In this document: positions 8,621-17,229 of the stretch, piece by piece
Layout of the letters: every line of letters starts with the position of its first letter
Numbering within the stretch: the first letter of the stretch is position 1
NCBI RefSeq assembly: GCF_015776785.2
Contig: NZ_LFMD02000005.1
Coordinates: 344,779 to 408,778 of the forward strand
Source of the DNA: Kitasatospora sp. SUK 42
GTDB taxonomy: Bacteria; Actinomycetota; Actinomycetes; Streptomycetales; Streptomycetaceae
DNA: 64,000 nucleotides
Direction: 5' to 3'
The notes under the pieces: generated by a model
The model's input: only the letters and a program-made list of their open reading frames with translations
What the model was told of the DNA's origin: nothing
Databases searched by the model: none
Position numbers and translations under genes: made by a program

Positions 8621-8742
8621 CGCTTCTCCGTGTTCGTGGGGCCGCCACGGGAACGAGGCGGACGGGACATCCGGCATTCTGCCGTGCGCGCGGACGCGCA
8701 CACCAGGGCCGGACGTCCCCGTTCCTCCGACGAGGACCGTCC

Positions 8743-9621
8743 TCACACGTGCGGGACGACCGCGACCGGTGCTTCGGCGTGGTGGAGGGCGGCGTGGGCG
8801 ACGGGGCCTAGCCGCCTGCCCAGCGGGTGGTGCCGGTGGTCCCGCCGGCCGACGACCACGAGGCAGGCGTCTGCGGCGGCGGTCACGACGGCGTTGGCCG
8901 CTCCGCCGAGCCGGGTCGTGGCGACCACCTCGACGTCCGGGTGTGCGGCGCGGGCACCGGCGAGTGCTTCGGCCAGAGCGGCCTGCTCGGAGGCCTCCTG
9001 AGCGGAGGCGTCCACCTGGGGCGGCACCCAGCCGGCGGCCGACCAGGCGGGTATCACGTCCCAGCCGTGCACGGCCCGCAGGCGCACCCGCCGCCTGGCC
9101 GCCTCGGTGAACGCGAAGTCGAGGACGGCGTCGGAGGGGTGGCGGGCGTCCACCCCGACGACGACGTCACGGCGGTCCGGCGTGCCGGCCGGCGGCCCGT
9201 CGTTCCCGTCGGCCCGGACCATGACCAGTGGGGTGGTGACGCGCGCCGCCACCGCGAGGCCGACCGACCCGACGAGCAGGGCGGCGAAGCCGCCGAGCCC
9301 GCGGGAGCCGAGGACGAGCAGCTCCCGGCCCTCGGCCTCGGCGACCAGCGCGTCGACGGGGTCGTCGCCGACCATGGCGGTTTCGACGGGCAGCCCGGGG
9401 TGGGAGCGGCGGATCCGCTCGGCGGTGTCGGCCAGTGTGGCCAGCGCCTTGGGGCGGAGGTCACCGGCCAGGGACCCGTCGGCGTACTCGCTGCTCAGCC
9501 AGGGCCAGGCGTGCAGGATGCGCAGGCCGACGCCCCGGCGTACCGCCTCCTCGGCGGCCCAGAGCGCGGCGGCCTCGCTCCGCGCCGATCCGTCGATTCC
9601 GGTCAGGACGTGGCTGGTCAT
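8743..9621 (-). CDS. Universal stress protein, tandem UspA domains
   Basis: A 292-residue protein with two UspA domains (about 1-145 and 150-292). The first begins V-L-T-G-I-D-G-S and contains V-L-G-S-R-G-L-G-G-F, an ATP-binding glycine motif. The second carries V-V-G-R-R-D-H-R-H-H-P-L-G-R-R-L-G in the same position. ATG 9621 has GAGGAG just upstream. It is divergent from another tandem Usp across a region with two DevR-box-like sites. Tandem Usps of this type are the most frequent members of DosR regulons; they bind ATP and aid survival in low oxygen, though no exact reaction is known. Confidence 0.92.
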   Translation of the reverse strand: MTSHVLTGIDGSARSEAAALWAAEEAVRRGVGLRILHAWPWLSSEYADGSLAGDLRPKALATLADTAERIRRSHPGLPVETAMVGDDPVDALVAEAEGRELLVLGSRGLGGFAALLVGSVGLAVAARVTTPLVMVRADGNDGPPAGTPDRRDVVVGVDARHPSDAVLDFAFTEAARRRVRLRAVHGWDVIPAWSAAGWVPPQVDASAQEASEQAALAEALAGARAAHPDVEVVATTRLGGAANAVVTAAADACLVVVGRRDHRHHPLGRRLGPVAHAALHHAEAPVAVVPHV

Positions 9622-9805
9622 CGTGGTTCTCCTCGGTCGGAGTCGGGTGCGGGGCCGGGTGCGGGGCCGGGTTCGGAGTCGGGTACGCCTTCGTGCTGCG
9701 TCCGCCGTCGATCACGTCTCGTCCCCGTCCTCATCGGGTTCGTCCGCACCGCACCGCACCGCTCAGCGGGCGACGCCCAGCCTCCGGCACCCGGACCTCG
9801 CCGGG

Positions 9806-9825
9806 CAGGGCCCTGCAGTCCCCAA
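9806..9825 (+). promoter_or_regulatory. DevR-box-like site 1
   Basis: CAGGGCCCTGCAGTCCCCAA. The right half AGTCCC-S-AA matches the mycobacterial DevR consensus (TTSGGGACTWWAGTCCCSAA) exactly; the left half is weaker. It lies roughly midway between the two divergent usp genes. Confidence 0.5.
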
Positions 9826-9902
9826 TCCCTGGGGCCGCAGGTCCCGTCCGGCCGGTCCGTCCCGTGGCCGTCGTGCCGGACGTGTGAGCAACGGCCCTGG
9901 GA

Positions 9903-9922
9903 CCCGGGACCTTCGGGACGGG
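9903..9922 (+). promoter_or_regulatory. DevR-box-like site 2
   Basis: Core GGGACCTTCGGGAC, 110 bp before the rightward usp start. It shares GGGACCTTCGG with the adhE site and is a weaker palindrome. Confidence 0.4.
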
Positions 9923-10032
9923 TTCAGGGCTTCCCGGCCCCTGTGGCCCGCCGGCCGTCGGCAGCGAACCTGTCAGGACGGACCCGAGGCCGCGCGTCGT
10001 GCCGCGGCCACTGACCGAAGGAGATCGTGATC

Positions 10033-10893
10033 ATGTCTCATTCCGTGGTGGTGGGAGTCGACGGATCCGCGCAGAGCGCGGCCGCGGCCGAGTGGGCGGC
10101 CGCTCAGGCCCACCGCAGCGGCCGGGCACTGCGGATGGTCCACGCCGGGGGAGCGGTGGCCGCCCTGCCGGAGGAGCCCGGGAGCCGGGCCGAGCCGTTG
10201 CCGGAGGCGGTCCGTGCGCTGCACGGCCACCTCGCCGCCGCGCTGCCGGATCTGGAGATCTCCTGCGAGCACGTGCCCGGCAATCCGGCCCACCAGTTGA
10301 TCGCCGCCGGAGAGCGGGAAGGCCTGCTGGTGCTCGGCTCGCGCGGGCTCGGCGGGTTCACCGGGCTGCTGGTCGGCTCGATCGGGTTGCGGGCGGCGGC
10401 CCACGCCGCCTGCCCGGTGGTCCTGGTCCGGGCCGGGGCGGACGGCGAGGGCGGCGCGCCAGGCGACGTCGTGGTGGGAGTGGACGGCGGTGGCCCCTGC
10501 GACGAGATGCTCGCCTTCGCCTTCGAGCAGGCGTCCGGGCGCGGCGCGACGCTGCGGGTGATGAACAGCCGGACCCTGCCCGCCGGGCCGTACGTGACGG
10601 AGGCTCCGGTGGACCAGCGGGAGATCAGGGACTCCCTGACGGCGGCGGAGCTGCTCCGCCTCCAGGACGCGCTGATGCCGTGGCGGGAGAAGTTCCCCGA
10701 CGTGCGGGTCCAGGCCGAGGTGACCGCCTGGCCGGCCGCGCGGGCACTGGTGGAGGCCTCCCGCACGGCCTCGCTGGTCGTGGTGGGACGTCGGACGCCG
10801 CGCAACAGGGCGACCGGGTCCTGGCTCGGCACCGTCGCCCACGCCGTGCTGCACCACGCGCACAGCCCGGTCGCGGTGGTGCCGCACGACTGA
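10033..10893 (+). CDS. Universal stress protein, tandem UspA domains
   Basis: A 286-residue protein of two UspA domains. The first begins V-V-V-G-V-D-G-S and carries V-L-G-S-R-G-L-G-G-F-T-G; the second begins V-V-V-G-V-D-G-G and ends V-V-G-R-R-T-P-R-N-R-A-T-G-S-W-L-G. GAAGGAG is 9 bases before ATG 10033; a GTG two codons earlier would be too close to the SD. It is divergent from a paralogue and followed by adhE. Likely part of the DevR-like regulon from the two candidate boxes upstream. Its stop codon starts a five-copy 16-bp repeat array. Confidence 0.92.
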   Translation: MSHSVVVGVDGSAQSAAAAEWAAAQAHRSGRALRMVHAGGAVAALPEEPGSRAEPLPEAVRALHGHLAAALPDLEISCEHVPGNPAHQLIAAGEREGLLVLGSRGLGGFTGLLVGSIGLRAAAHAACPVVLVRAGADGEGGAPGDVVVGVDGGGPCDEMLAFAFEQASGRGATLRVMNSRTLPAGPYVTEAPVDQREIRDSLTAAELLRLQDALMPWREKFPDVRVQAEVTAWPAARALVEASRTASLVVVGRRTPRNRATGSWLGTVAHAVLHHAHSPVAVVPHD

Positions 10894-10967
10894 GACCGGC
10901 CGCGACTGGGGCCAGCCGCGACTGGGCCCGGCCGTGACTGACACCGGTCACGACTGAGACCTGCCGC
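10888..10967. repeat. Five tandem copies of a 16-bp repeat over the usp stop codon
   Basis: Five adjacent 16-base units (10888, 10904, 10920, 10936, 10952), each beginning GACTG, with a common form GACTGRGNCCNGCCGC. The first unit contains the Asp and TGA stop codons of the usp gene, so the array grew outward from the gene end. Confidence 0.9.
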
Positions 10968-10970
10968 GTC

Positions 10971-11020
10971 GCCGATGGCCGTGGCACGGGCCGTTACCGG
11001 TCCGCGCCACGGCCATCGGC
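10971..11020. terminator. Hairpin after the usp gene
   Basis: 15-base perfectly complementary arms (10971-10985 and 11006-11020) around a 20-base loop, directly after the 16-bp array. Probable factor-independent terminator, though it has no U tract. Confidence 0.65.
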
Positions 11021-11056
11021 ACGTCCGGTGGCGGACCGACCGTGGGACCGCGCGGA

Positions 11057-11076
11057 TGAGGGACCTTCGGCCCGAA
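11057..11076 (+). promoter_or_regulatory. DevR-box-like site 3 upstream of adhE
   Basis: TGAGGGACCTTCGGCCCGAA agrees with the mycobacterial DevR consensus at 15 of 20 positions by eye. It lies 122 bp before the adhE start codon. Confidence 0.55.
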
Positions 11077-11198
11077 GGTGTGCCCCATTGGCCGGGCCCC
11101 CGGGCGGTGCCGGCGGGGGAGGCTGTTGGTGGGAAGCCTGAGCGGACATCCGCCGGCACCCGATTCTTCGGACGAGGTAACCGAAAGGTGGTCCAGCC

Positions 11199-13835
11199 AT
11201 GACCCGCCGCCCGCAGACCGAGGAGCCTCCCGCTCCGAGCGATGTCCCCGCGGCCGTCGCCGCGCTCGTCGCCGACGCGCTGACGGCCCTTCGGGAGTAC
11301 GCCGACTTCACCCAGGAACAGGTCGACCACATCGTCAAGAAGGCCTCGCTGGCCGCCCTGGAGCGGCACACCGCACTGGCGGTGCTGGCGGTGGAGGAGA
11401 CCGGGCGCGGGGTCTTCGAGGACAAGGCGGTGAAGAACGTCTTCGCCTGCGAGAACGTCACCCACGTGATGGCCCGGACGAAGACGGTCGGAGTGGTGTA
11501 CCGGGACGAGATCGACGGCATCGTGGAGATCGCCGAGCCGGTCGGCGTGGTCGCGGGCATCACCCCGGTGACCAATCCGACCTCGACCACGATCTTCAAG
11601 TGCCTGCTGGCGCTCAAGACCCGCAACCCGATCGTCTTCGCCTTCCACCCCTCGGCCCAGCGCTGCTCCGCCGAGGCGGCCCGGATCGTCCGGGACGCGG
11701 CGGTGGCGGCCGGGGCCCCGGCCCACTGCATCCAGTGGATCGAGGAGCCGTCGATGGCGGCCACCGGCGCGCTGATGAACCACCCCGACGTCGCGACGAT
11801 CCTCGCCACCGGCGGCAACGCGATGGTCCGGGCCGCGTACTCCTGCGGCAAGCCGGCGCTGGGCGTCGGCGCCGGCAACGTTCCGGCGTACATCGAGCGC
11901 ACCGCGGACCTGAAGCGGGCGGTCAACGACGTCGTCCTGTCGAAGTCCTTCGACAACGGCATGATCTGCGCCTCCGAGCAGGCCGTGATCCTGGACGCCG
12001 AGATCCGCGACGCCGCGCTCGCCGAGTTCCGCAAGCTGAAGGCGCACCACGCGAGCGCGCACGAGAAGGCGCTGCTGGAGCGGTACCTGTTCGGGGCCGG
12101 TGACGGCACCGACTGCGCCGGGGGCCGGCTGAACGCCGAGGTGGTGGGCCGCTCGGCGGCGCAGATCGCGCAGGCGGCGGGCTTCGAGGTGCCGGGTGAC
12201 ACCTCGGTGATCCTGGCCGACTGCGAGCGGGTCGGGCCCGAGGAGCCGCTGACCCGGGAGAAGCTCTGCCCGGTCCTGGCGGTCCTGACCGCCGACTCAC
12301 GCCGCGCCGGTGTCGAACTGGCCTGCGCGATGGTGGAGTTCAACGGGCTCGGGCACTCGGCGGCGGTGCACACCGAGGACGCGGCGTTCGTCGAGGAGTT
12401 CGGGCACGCGGTCAAGGCCTGCCGGATCATCTGGAACGCGCCCAGCTCGCAGGGCGGCATCGGCGACGTCTACAACGCCTTCACGCCCTCGCTGACCCTG
12501 GGCTGCGGCAGCTACGGGCACAACTCCGTGTCCGGGAACGTCTCGGCGCTGAACCTCGTCAACATCAAGCGGATCGGGCGGCGCAACACCAACATGCAGT
12601 GGTTCAAGGTCCCCCCGAAGATCTACTTCGAGCGCAACTCGGTCAAGTACCTGGCGAGCATGCCGAACGCGCACCGGATCGTCGTCGTCACGGACCGGAC
12701 GATGGTGGAGATCGGCCACCTGGAGCGGATCCGGGGCGTGCTCGACCGGCGCCGCGAGCCGGTCGAGGTGCGGGTCGTCGACTTCGTCGAGCCGAACCCG
12801 AGCATCGACACCGTGCGCAAGGGCGCGGAGCTGATGCGGGAGTTCGAGCCGGACACGATCATCGCGCTGGGCGGCGGCTCCCCGATGGACGCGGCCAAGG
12901 TGATGTGGCTGATGTACGAGCACCCGGAGGTCGAGTTCGCGGACCTGAAGGAGAAGTTCTTCGACATCCGCAAGCGCGCCTTCACCTTCCCCGACCTCGG
13001 TGAGAAGGCCAAGCTGGTGTGCATCCCCACCACCTCGGGCACGGGCGCCGAGGTCACCCCCTTCGCGGTCATCACGGACACGGCCACGGGCCAGAAGTAC
13101 CCGCTCGCGGACTACGCGTTCACCCCGAGCGTGGCCATCGTCGACCCGGCGCTCACCGCCGGCCTGCCGCGGCACGTCACCGCCGACACCGGCTTCGACG
13201 CCCTCACCCACTGCATCGAGACCTACGTGTCCGTCTACGCCAACGACTTCACCGACGGTCTCGCCCTCCAGGGCATCCGGCTGATCTTCGAGAACCTGGA
13301 GCGGGCCGTCACCGACGGGCCGAACGACCCGGTGGCGCGGGAGAAGATGCACAACGCGGGGACGATCGCCGGGATGGCCTTCGGCTCGGCCTTCCTGGGT
13401 GCGGTGCACGCCATGGCGCACACCCTGGGCGCCACCTTCCACGTCGCCCACGGACGGACCAACGCGCTCCTGCTGCCGCACGTGATCCGCTGGAACGGCT
13501 CCGCCCCGGCGAAGGTCACCGGCTGGCCCAAGTACCAGCACTACACGGCCCCCGAGCGCTACCAGGCGATCGCCCGGATGCTCGGCCTGCCCGCCGCGAC
13601 CCCGGAACAGGGCGTCGAGTCCCTGGCGGCGGCGGTCGAGGAACTGCGTGACCGGGCCGGCATCCCGCGCTCCTTCAAGGAGGCCGGGGTGGAGGAGGAG
13701 GCCTTCCTCGCGGCCCTGCCCCAGCAGGCGATGAACGCCTACGAGGACCAGTGCGCCCCCGCCAACCCCCGGATGCCCATGCTCGCCGACATGCAGCAGC
13801 TGATGCGCCAGGCCTACTACGGCGACCAGGCCTGA
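11199..13835 (+). CDS. adhE: Bifunctional acetaldehyde-CoA/alcohol dehydrogenase
   Basis: AdhE reduces acetyl-CoA to acetaldehyde and then ethanol, regenerating NAD+ in fermentation. Its 878 residues match the full-length fused family. The N-terminal aldehyde dehydrogenase half has the acylating nucleophile Cys257 (N-G-M-I-C-A-S-E-Q). The C-terminal iron-dependent alcohol dehydrogenase half, from about residue 460, has G-G-G-S-P-M-D and metal-binding His in T-H-C-I-E and H-A-M-A-H-T-L-G. It is followed after 14 bp by pflB, so acetyl-CoA from PFL would be its substrate. The upstream DevR-like box suggests induction by low oxygen. Full-length AdhE is rare in mycelial actinomycetes. Confidence 0.97.
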   Translation: MTRRPQTEEPPAPSDVPAAVAALVADALTALREYADFTQEQVDHIVKKASLAALERHTALAVLAVEETGRGVFEDKAVKNVFACENVTHVMARTKTVGVVYRDEIDGIVEIAEPVGVVAGITPVTNPTSTTIFKCLLALKTRNPIVFAFHPSAQRCSAEAARIVRDAAVAAGAPAHCIQWIEEPSMAATGALMNHPDVATILATGGNAMVRAAYSCGKPALGVGAGNVPAYIERTADLKRAVNDVVLSKSFDNGMICASEQAVILDAEIRDAALAEFRKLKAHHASAHEKALLERYLFGAGDGTDCAGGRLNAEVVGRSAAQIAQAAGFEVPGDTSVILADCERVGPEEPLTREKLCPVLAVLTADSRRAGVELACAMVEFNGLGHSAAVHTEDAAFVEEFGHAVKACRIIWNAPSSQGGIGDVYNAFTPSLTLGCGSYGHNSVSGNVSALNLVNIKRIGRRNTNMQWFKVPPKIYFERNSVKYLASMPNAHRIVVVTDRTMVEIGHLERIRGVLDRRREPVEVRVVDFVEPNPSIDTVRKGAELMREFEPDTIIALGGGSPMDAAKVMWLMYEHPEVEFADLKEKFFDIRKRAFTFPDLGEKAKLVCIPTTSGTGAEVTPFAVITDTATGQKYPLADYAFTPSVAIVDPALTAGLPRHVTADTGFDALTHCIETYVSVYANDFTDGLALQGIRLIFENLERAVTDGPNDPVAREKMHNAGTIAGMAFGSAFLGAVHAMAHTLGATFHVAHGRTNALLLPHVIRWNGSAPAKVTGWPKYQHYTAPERYQAIARMLGLPAATPEQGVESLAAAVEELRDRAGIPRSFKEAGVEEEAFLAALPQQAMNAYEDQCAPANPRMPMLADMQQLMRQAYYGDQA

Positions 13836-13849
13836 GAGAGGACACGGAG

Positions 13850-16162
13850 ATGACCACCTCGCAGCAGGACTCGCAGCAGGACTCGCGGCACGACCCGCGG
13901 CACGACTCGCAGCACGAGCGGACCACGGACGCCTGGAACGGATTCAAGGGCGGACTCTGGCGCGACGCGATCGACGTCCGCGACTTCATCCAGCACAACT
14001 ACACGCCGTACCAGGGCGACGCGGCCTTCCTCGCCGGCCCGACGGAGCGGACCCTGGCGGTGTGGCGGCAGATCACCGACCGCTTCCCCGAGGAACGCGC
14101 CAAGGGGGTGTACGACGTCGCGTACGACATCCCCGCCGGCATCACCGCACACGCGCCCGGATACATCGACCGCGAGCGGGAGCTGATCGTCGGCCTGCAG
14201 ACCGACGCCCCGCTCAAGCGGGCGATCATGCCCTACGGCGGCTGGCGGATGGTCGCGGGCGCGCTGAGGACGTACGGCTACCCCGTCCCGCCCGAGCTGG
14301 AGAAGGTCTTCACCCGGTACCGCAAGACCCACAACGACGGCGTGTTCGACGCCTACACCCCCGAGATTCTCGCCGCCCGCAAGGCCGGCATCATCACGGG
14401 CCTGCCCGACGCGTACGGCCGGGGGCGGATCATCGGCGACTACCGCCGCGTCGCGCTCTACGGCGTGGACCGTCTGATCGAGGCCAAGCGGGCCGAGAAG
14501 GCCGGGCTGGACGCCGCGCCCGCCGACCCGGCGCGGCTGGAGGAGGTCATCCGCGAGCGCGAGGAACTCGCCGAGCAGATCCGGGCCCTGGGCGAGCTCA
14601 AGCAGATGGCCGCGAACTACGGTCACGACCTCTCCGGCCCGGCCCGCACCGGCCGGGAGGCGATCCAGTGGCTGTACTTCGCCTACCTGGCGGCGGTCAA
14701 GGAGCAGAACGGCGCCGCGATGTCGCTCGGCCGCACCTCGACCTTCCTCGACGTCTACCTCCAGCGCGACCTGGCCGAAGGCGTCCTGACCGAACAGCAG
14801 GTGCAGGAGCTGATCGACGACTTCGTCATCAAGCTGCGGATCGTCCGCTTCCTGCGCACCCCCGAGTACGACGAGCTGTTCTCCGGGGACCCGACCTGGG
14901 TCACCGAGTCGATCGGCGGCATCGGTGAGGACGGCCGCACCCTGGTCACCCGCACCTCCTTCCGCTACCTCCAGACCCTCTACAACCTCGGCCCGGCGCC
15001 CGAGCCGAACCTGACCGTCTTCTGGTCACCCCAACTTCCGGGCGGGTTCAAGGAGTTCTGCGCCAAGGTGTCCATCGACACCTCCAGCATCCAGTACGAG
15101 TCGGACGAGCTGATGCGCCCGCACTTCGGCGACGACACCGCCATCGCCTGCTGCGTCTCCGCGATGCCGGTCGGCAGGCAGATGCAGCTCTTCGGCGCCC
15201 GGGTCAACCTCGCCAAGACCCTGCTCTACGCGATCAACGGCGGTCGCGACGAGATCTCCGGCGCTCAGGTCGGCCGGGCCACCGCGCCGGTCACCGGCGA
15301 CGTGCTCGACTACGACGAGGTGCTCGCCCGCTTCGACGAGCAGATGGAGTGGCTCGCCGAGGCGTACGTGCACGCGCTGAACGTCATCCACTACATGCAC
15401 GACAAGTACGCCTACGAGCGGCTGGAGATGGCCCTGCACGACCGGGACGTCCGCCGCACGATGGCCTGCGGCATCGCCGGCCTCGCCGTGGCCGTCGACT
15501 CGCTCTCGGCGATCAGGTACGCGAAGGTCCGGCCCGTGCGGGACGAGACCGGACTGGTGGTCGACTACCTGGTCGACGGCGACTACCCGGCGTACGGCAA
15601 CAACGACGACCGGGTCGACGGGATCGCCGTCCGGCTGGTCGAGGAATTCATGGAGAAGGTGCGCAAGCACCCCGCCTACCGGGGCGCCGAGCACACCCAG
15701 TCCGTGCTGACGATCACCTCCAACGTCGTCTACGGCAAGAAGACCGGCAACACCCCCGACGGCCGTCGGGCCGGCGAGCCGTTCTCCCCCGGCGCCAACC
15801 CGATGAACGGACGCGACCGCCACGGCTACGTCGCCAGTGCGCTGTCGGTCGCCAAACTCCCGTACGACCACGCCGAGGACGGCATCTCGCTCACCAACAC
15901 CGTCACGCCCGACGCGCTCGGCCGCACGGACGAGGAGCGGACCGCCAACCTGGTCGGCATCCTGGACGGCTACGTCACCTGCCGCGGCTTCCACATGAAC
16001 GTCAACGTCCTCGACCGGGACACCCTCCTGGACGCCATGGACCACCCGGAGAAGTACCCCCAGCTGACCATCCGTGTCAGCGGCTACGCGGTCAACTTCG
16101 TCCGGCTCAGCCGCGAGCAGCAGCTCGACGTGATCGGCCGCACCTTCCACGACGCGCTGTAG
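13850..16162 (+). CDS. pflB: Pyruvate formate-lyase (formate C-acetyltransferase)
   Basis: PFL splits pyruvate with CoA into acetyl-CoA and formate by a glycyl-radical mechanism destroyed by O2. The 770-residue product has the two catalytic cysteines Cys434-Cys435 (A-C-C-V-S-A-M). The C-terminal radical loop is R-V-S-G-Y-A-V-N-F, with radical Gly745. Both agree with E. coli PflB in spacing. ATG 13850 lies 14 bp after adhE, with AGAGAGGA upstream. The first 25 residues are an unusual Gln/His/Asp/Ser tetrapeptide repeat. PflA, the needed activase, is directly downstream. All key residues are intact, so an active enzyme is expected. Confidence 0.97.
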   Translation: MTTSQQDSQQDSRHDPRHDSQHERTTDAWNGFKGGLWRDAIDVRDFIQHNYTPYQGDAAFLAGPTERTLAVWRQITDRFPEERAKGVYDVAYDIPAGITAHAPGYIDRERELIVGLQTDAPLKRAIMPYGGWRMVAGALRTYGYPVPPELEKVFTRYRKTHNDGVFDAYTPEILAARKAGIITGLPDAYGRGRIIGDYRRVALYGVDRLIEAKRAEKAGLDAAPADPARLEEVIREREELAEQIRALGELKQMAANYGHDLSGPARTGREAIQWLYFAYLAAVKEQNGAAMSLGRTSTFLDVYLQRDLAEGVLTEQQVQELIDDFVIKLRIVRFLRTPEYDELFSGDPTWVTESIGGIGEDGRTLVTRTSFRYLQTLYNLGPAPEPNLTVFWSPQLPGGFKEFCAKVSIDTSSIQYESDELMRPHFGDDTAIACCVSAMPVGRQMQLFGARVNLAKTLLYAINGGRDEISGAQVGRATAPVTGDVLDYDEVLARFDEQMEWLAEAYVHALNVIHYMHDKYAYERLEMALHDRDVRRTMACGIAGLAVAVDSLSAIRYAKVRPVRDETGLVVDYLVDGDYPAYGNNDDRVDGIAVRLVEEFMEKVRKHPAYRGAEHTQSVLTITSNVVYGKKTGNTPDGRRAGEPFSPGANPMNGRDRHGYVASALSVAKLPYDHAEDGISLTNTVTPDALGRTDEERTANLVGILDGYVTCRGFHMNVNVLDRDTLLDAMDHPEKYPQLTIRVSGYAVNFVRLSREQQLDVIGRTFHDAL
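13862..13918 (+). repeat. 12-bp coding repeat at the N-terminus of pflB
   Basis: Almost five 12-base units encode Q-Q-D-S, Q-Q-D-S, R-H-D-P, R-H-D-S and Q-H-E. The first two units are identical in DNA, and this extension precedes the region of family homology. Confidence 0.85.
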
Positions 16163-16184
16163 CGGCGCCCACCACCACCAGCAC

Positions 16185-16224
16185 GCGGTGCCGACGCCCC
16201 CCCGACCACGGGCGTCGGCACCGC
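16185..16224. terminator. Hairpin between pflB and pflA
   Basis: 15-base perfect arms (16185-16199, 16210-16224) around a 10-base loop lie between the pflB stop and the pflA SD. It may end part of the transcripts or stabilise pflB mRNA so that activase is made in smaller amounts. Confidence 0.65.
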
Positions 16225-16250
16225 GCTCTTGCGCAAGGAGAACCGCCACC

Positions 16251-17072
16251 ATGGCCGAACCCGCCGTGCCCGCCGCGCCTGCCGAGCCAGCCGTACCCGC
16301 CGAACCAGCCGTCACCCCGGCCGGCGCCGCCACCCGGCGCGCGGTGACGGGCATGCTGCACTCCTGGGACCTGTCCACCGGCGTCGACGGCCCCGGCACC
16401 CGTTTCGTCGCCTTCCTGTCCGGCTGCCCGCTGCGCTGCCTGTACTGCCACAACCCCGACACCCGGAACATGCGCGACGGCCGCCGCGCCTCGGTCGACG
16501 AGCTCGTCCAGGAGGCCGCCAAGTACACCGAGTTCATCCACGCCTCCGGCGGCGGCGCCACCATCAGCGGCGGTGAACCGCTCCTCCAGCCCGTCCTCAG
16601 CGGCGAACTGCTCCACCGTTTCAAGCATGAACTCGGCCTGCACACCGCGCTGGACACCTCCGGTTTCCTCGGTGCCCGTGCGACCGACGCGCTGCTCGCC
16701 GACACCGATCTCGTCCTGCTCGACATCAAGTCCTGGGACCGCGCCCTCTACCGGCACCTGACCGGCCAGAAGCTCGCCCCCACCCTGGACTTCGCCCGCC
16801 GCCTGGCCGACCTCGGGAAGGAGGTCTGGGTGCGGTTCGTCCTCGTCCCCCACCTGACCGACGCCACCGAGAACATCGAGGGCGTCGCCGCCTTCACCGC
16901 CTCCCTCGGCAACGTCACCCGCGTCGACGTGCTGCCCTTCCACAAGCTCGGCGCCGCCAAGTGGCGCGCGCTCGGCCTCGACTTCACGCTCGCCGACACC
17001 CCCGCACCGACCGCCGACCAGACGGCCGCCGCCCGGGCGGTCTTCACCGCTCACGGCCTGCACGCCGTCTGA
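16251..17072 (+). CDS. pflA: Pyruvate formate-lyase activating enzyme (radical SAM)
   Basis: PflA uses a [4Fe-4S] cluster and SAM to place the glycyl radical on PflB. The 273-residue protein has the radical-SAM C-x3-C-x2-C at Cys59, Cys63 and Cys66 (C-P-L-R-C-L-Y-C-H-N). Further along are S-G-G-E-P-L-L-Q and D-T-S-G-F, and D-I-K-S-W in the expected barrel order. It starts at ATG 16251 after AAGGAG. The first 25 residues are an Ala/Pro/Glu/Val repeat absent from E. coli PflA. It follows pflB after an intergenic hairpin, and the pair form a complete PFL system. Confidence 0.96.
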   Translation: MAEPAVPAAPAEPAVPAEPAVTPAGAATRRAVTGMLHSWDLSTGVDGPGTRFVAFLSGCPLRCLYCHNPDTRNMRDGRRASVDELVQEAAKYTEFIHASGGGATISGGEPLLQPVLSGELLHRFKHELGLHTALDTSGFLGARATDALLADTDLVLLDIKSWDRALYRHLTGQKLAPTLDFARRLADLGKEVWVRFVLVPHLTDATENIEGVAAFTASLGNVTRVDVLPFHKLGAAKWRALGLDFTLADTPAPTADQTAAARAVFTAHGLHAV

Positions 17073-17132
17073 CTGAGCGTCAGGAACGTCTGCCCGGGGT
17101 GACCCGACGGTCCCGGGCCGCGCCCGGGCGGA

Positions 17133-17152
17133 TCGGGGCTGAAGGTCCCGTC
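17133..17152 (-). promoter_or_regulatory. DevR-box-like site 4 upstream of the small usp
   Basis: On the minus strand it reads GACGGGACCTTCAGCCCCGA, with core GGGACCTTC-R-GCCC as at adhE. It is 78 bp before the usp start. A weaker GGGACC copy lies just to its right. Confidence 0.5.
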
Positions 17153-17229
17153 GGCTGGTCCCCTCCGGCCCTTCGGTGGCGGGCCCCGGTGGGAGGAGGG
17201 TGGAGGCAACAGCGAGAGGGAGGAACACC

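Larger units (their letters stand above)
9622..10032. other. Divergent usp-usp control region
   Basis: This 411-bp gap has no gene. It contains GC-rich short tandem copies of a GGGGCCGGGT-like word near 9648-9680, two DevR-box-like sites (9806-9825, 9903-9922) and the SD of the rightward usp (GAAGGAG, 10017-10023). Confidence 0.6.
10894..11198. other. usp-adhE intergenic region
   Basis: No gene. In order it holds the 16-bp repeat array, a strong hairpin and the best DevR-box-like site of the window (11057-11076). A GGTAACCGAAAGGTGG stretch just before adhE supplies the AAAGG-type SD. Confidence 0.6.

Noticed and set aside
8033..10030. Long plus-strand frames over the DosR-like and usp genes
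   Set aside because: They are antisense to genes with clear domains and SD sequences.
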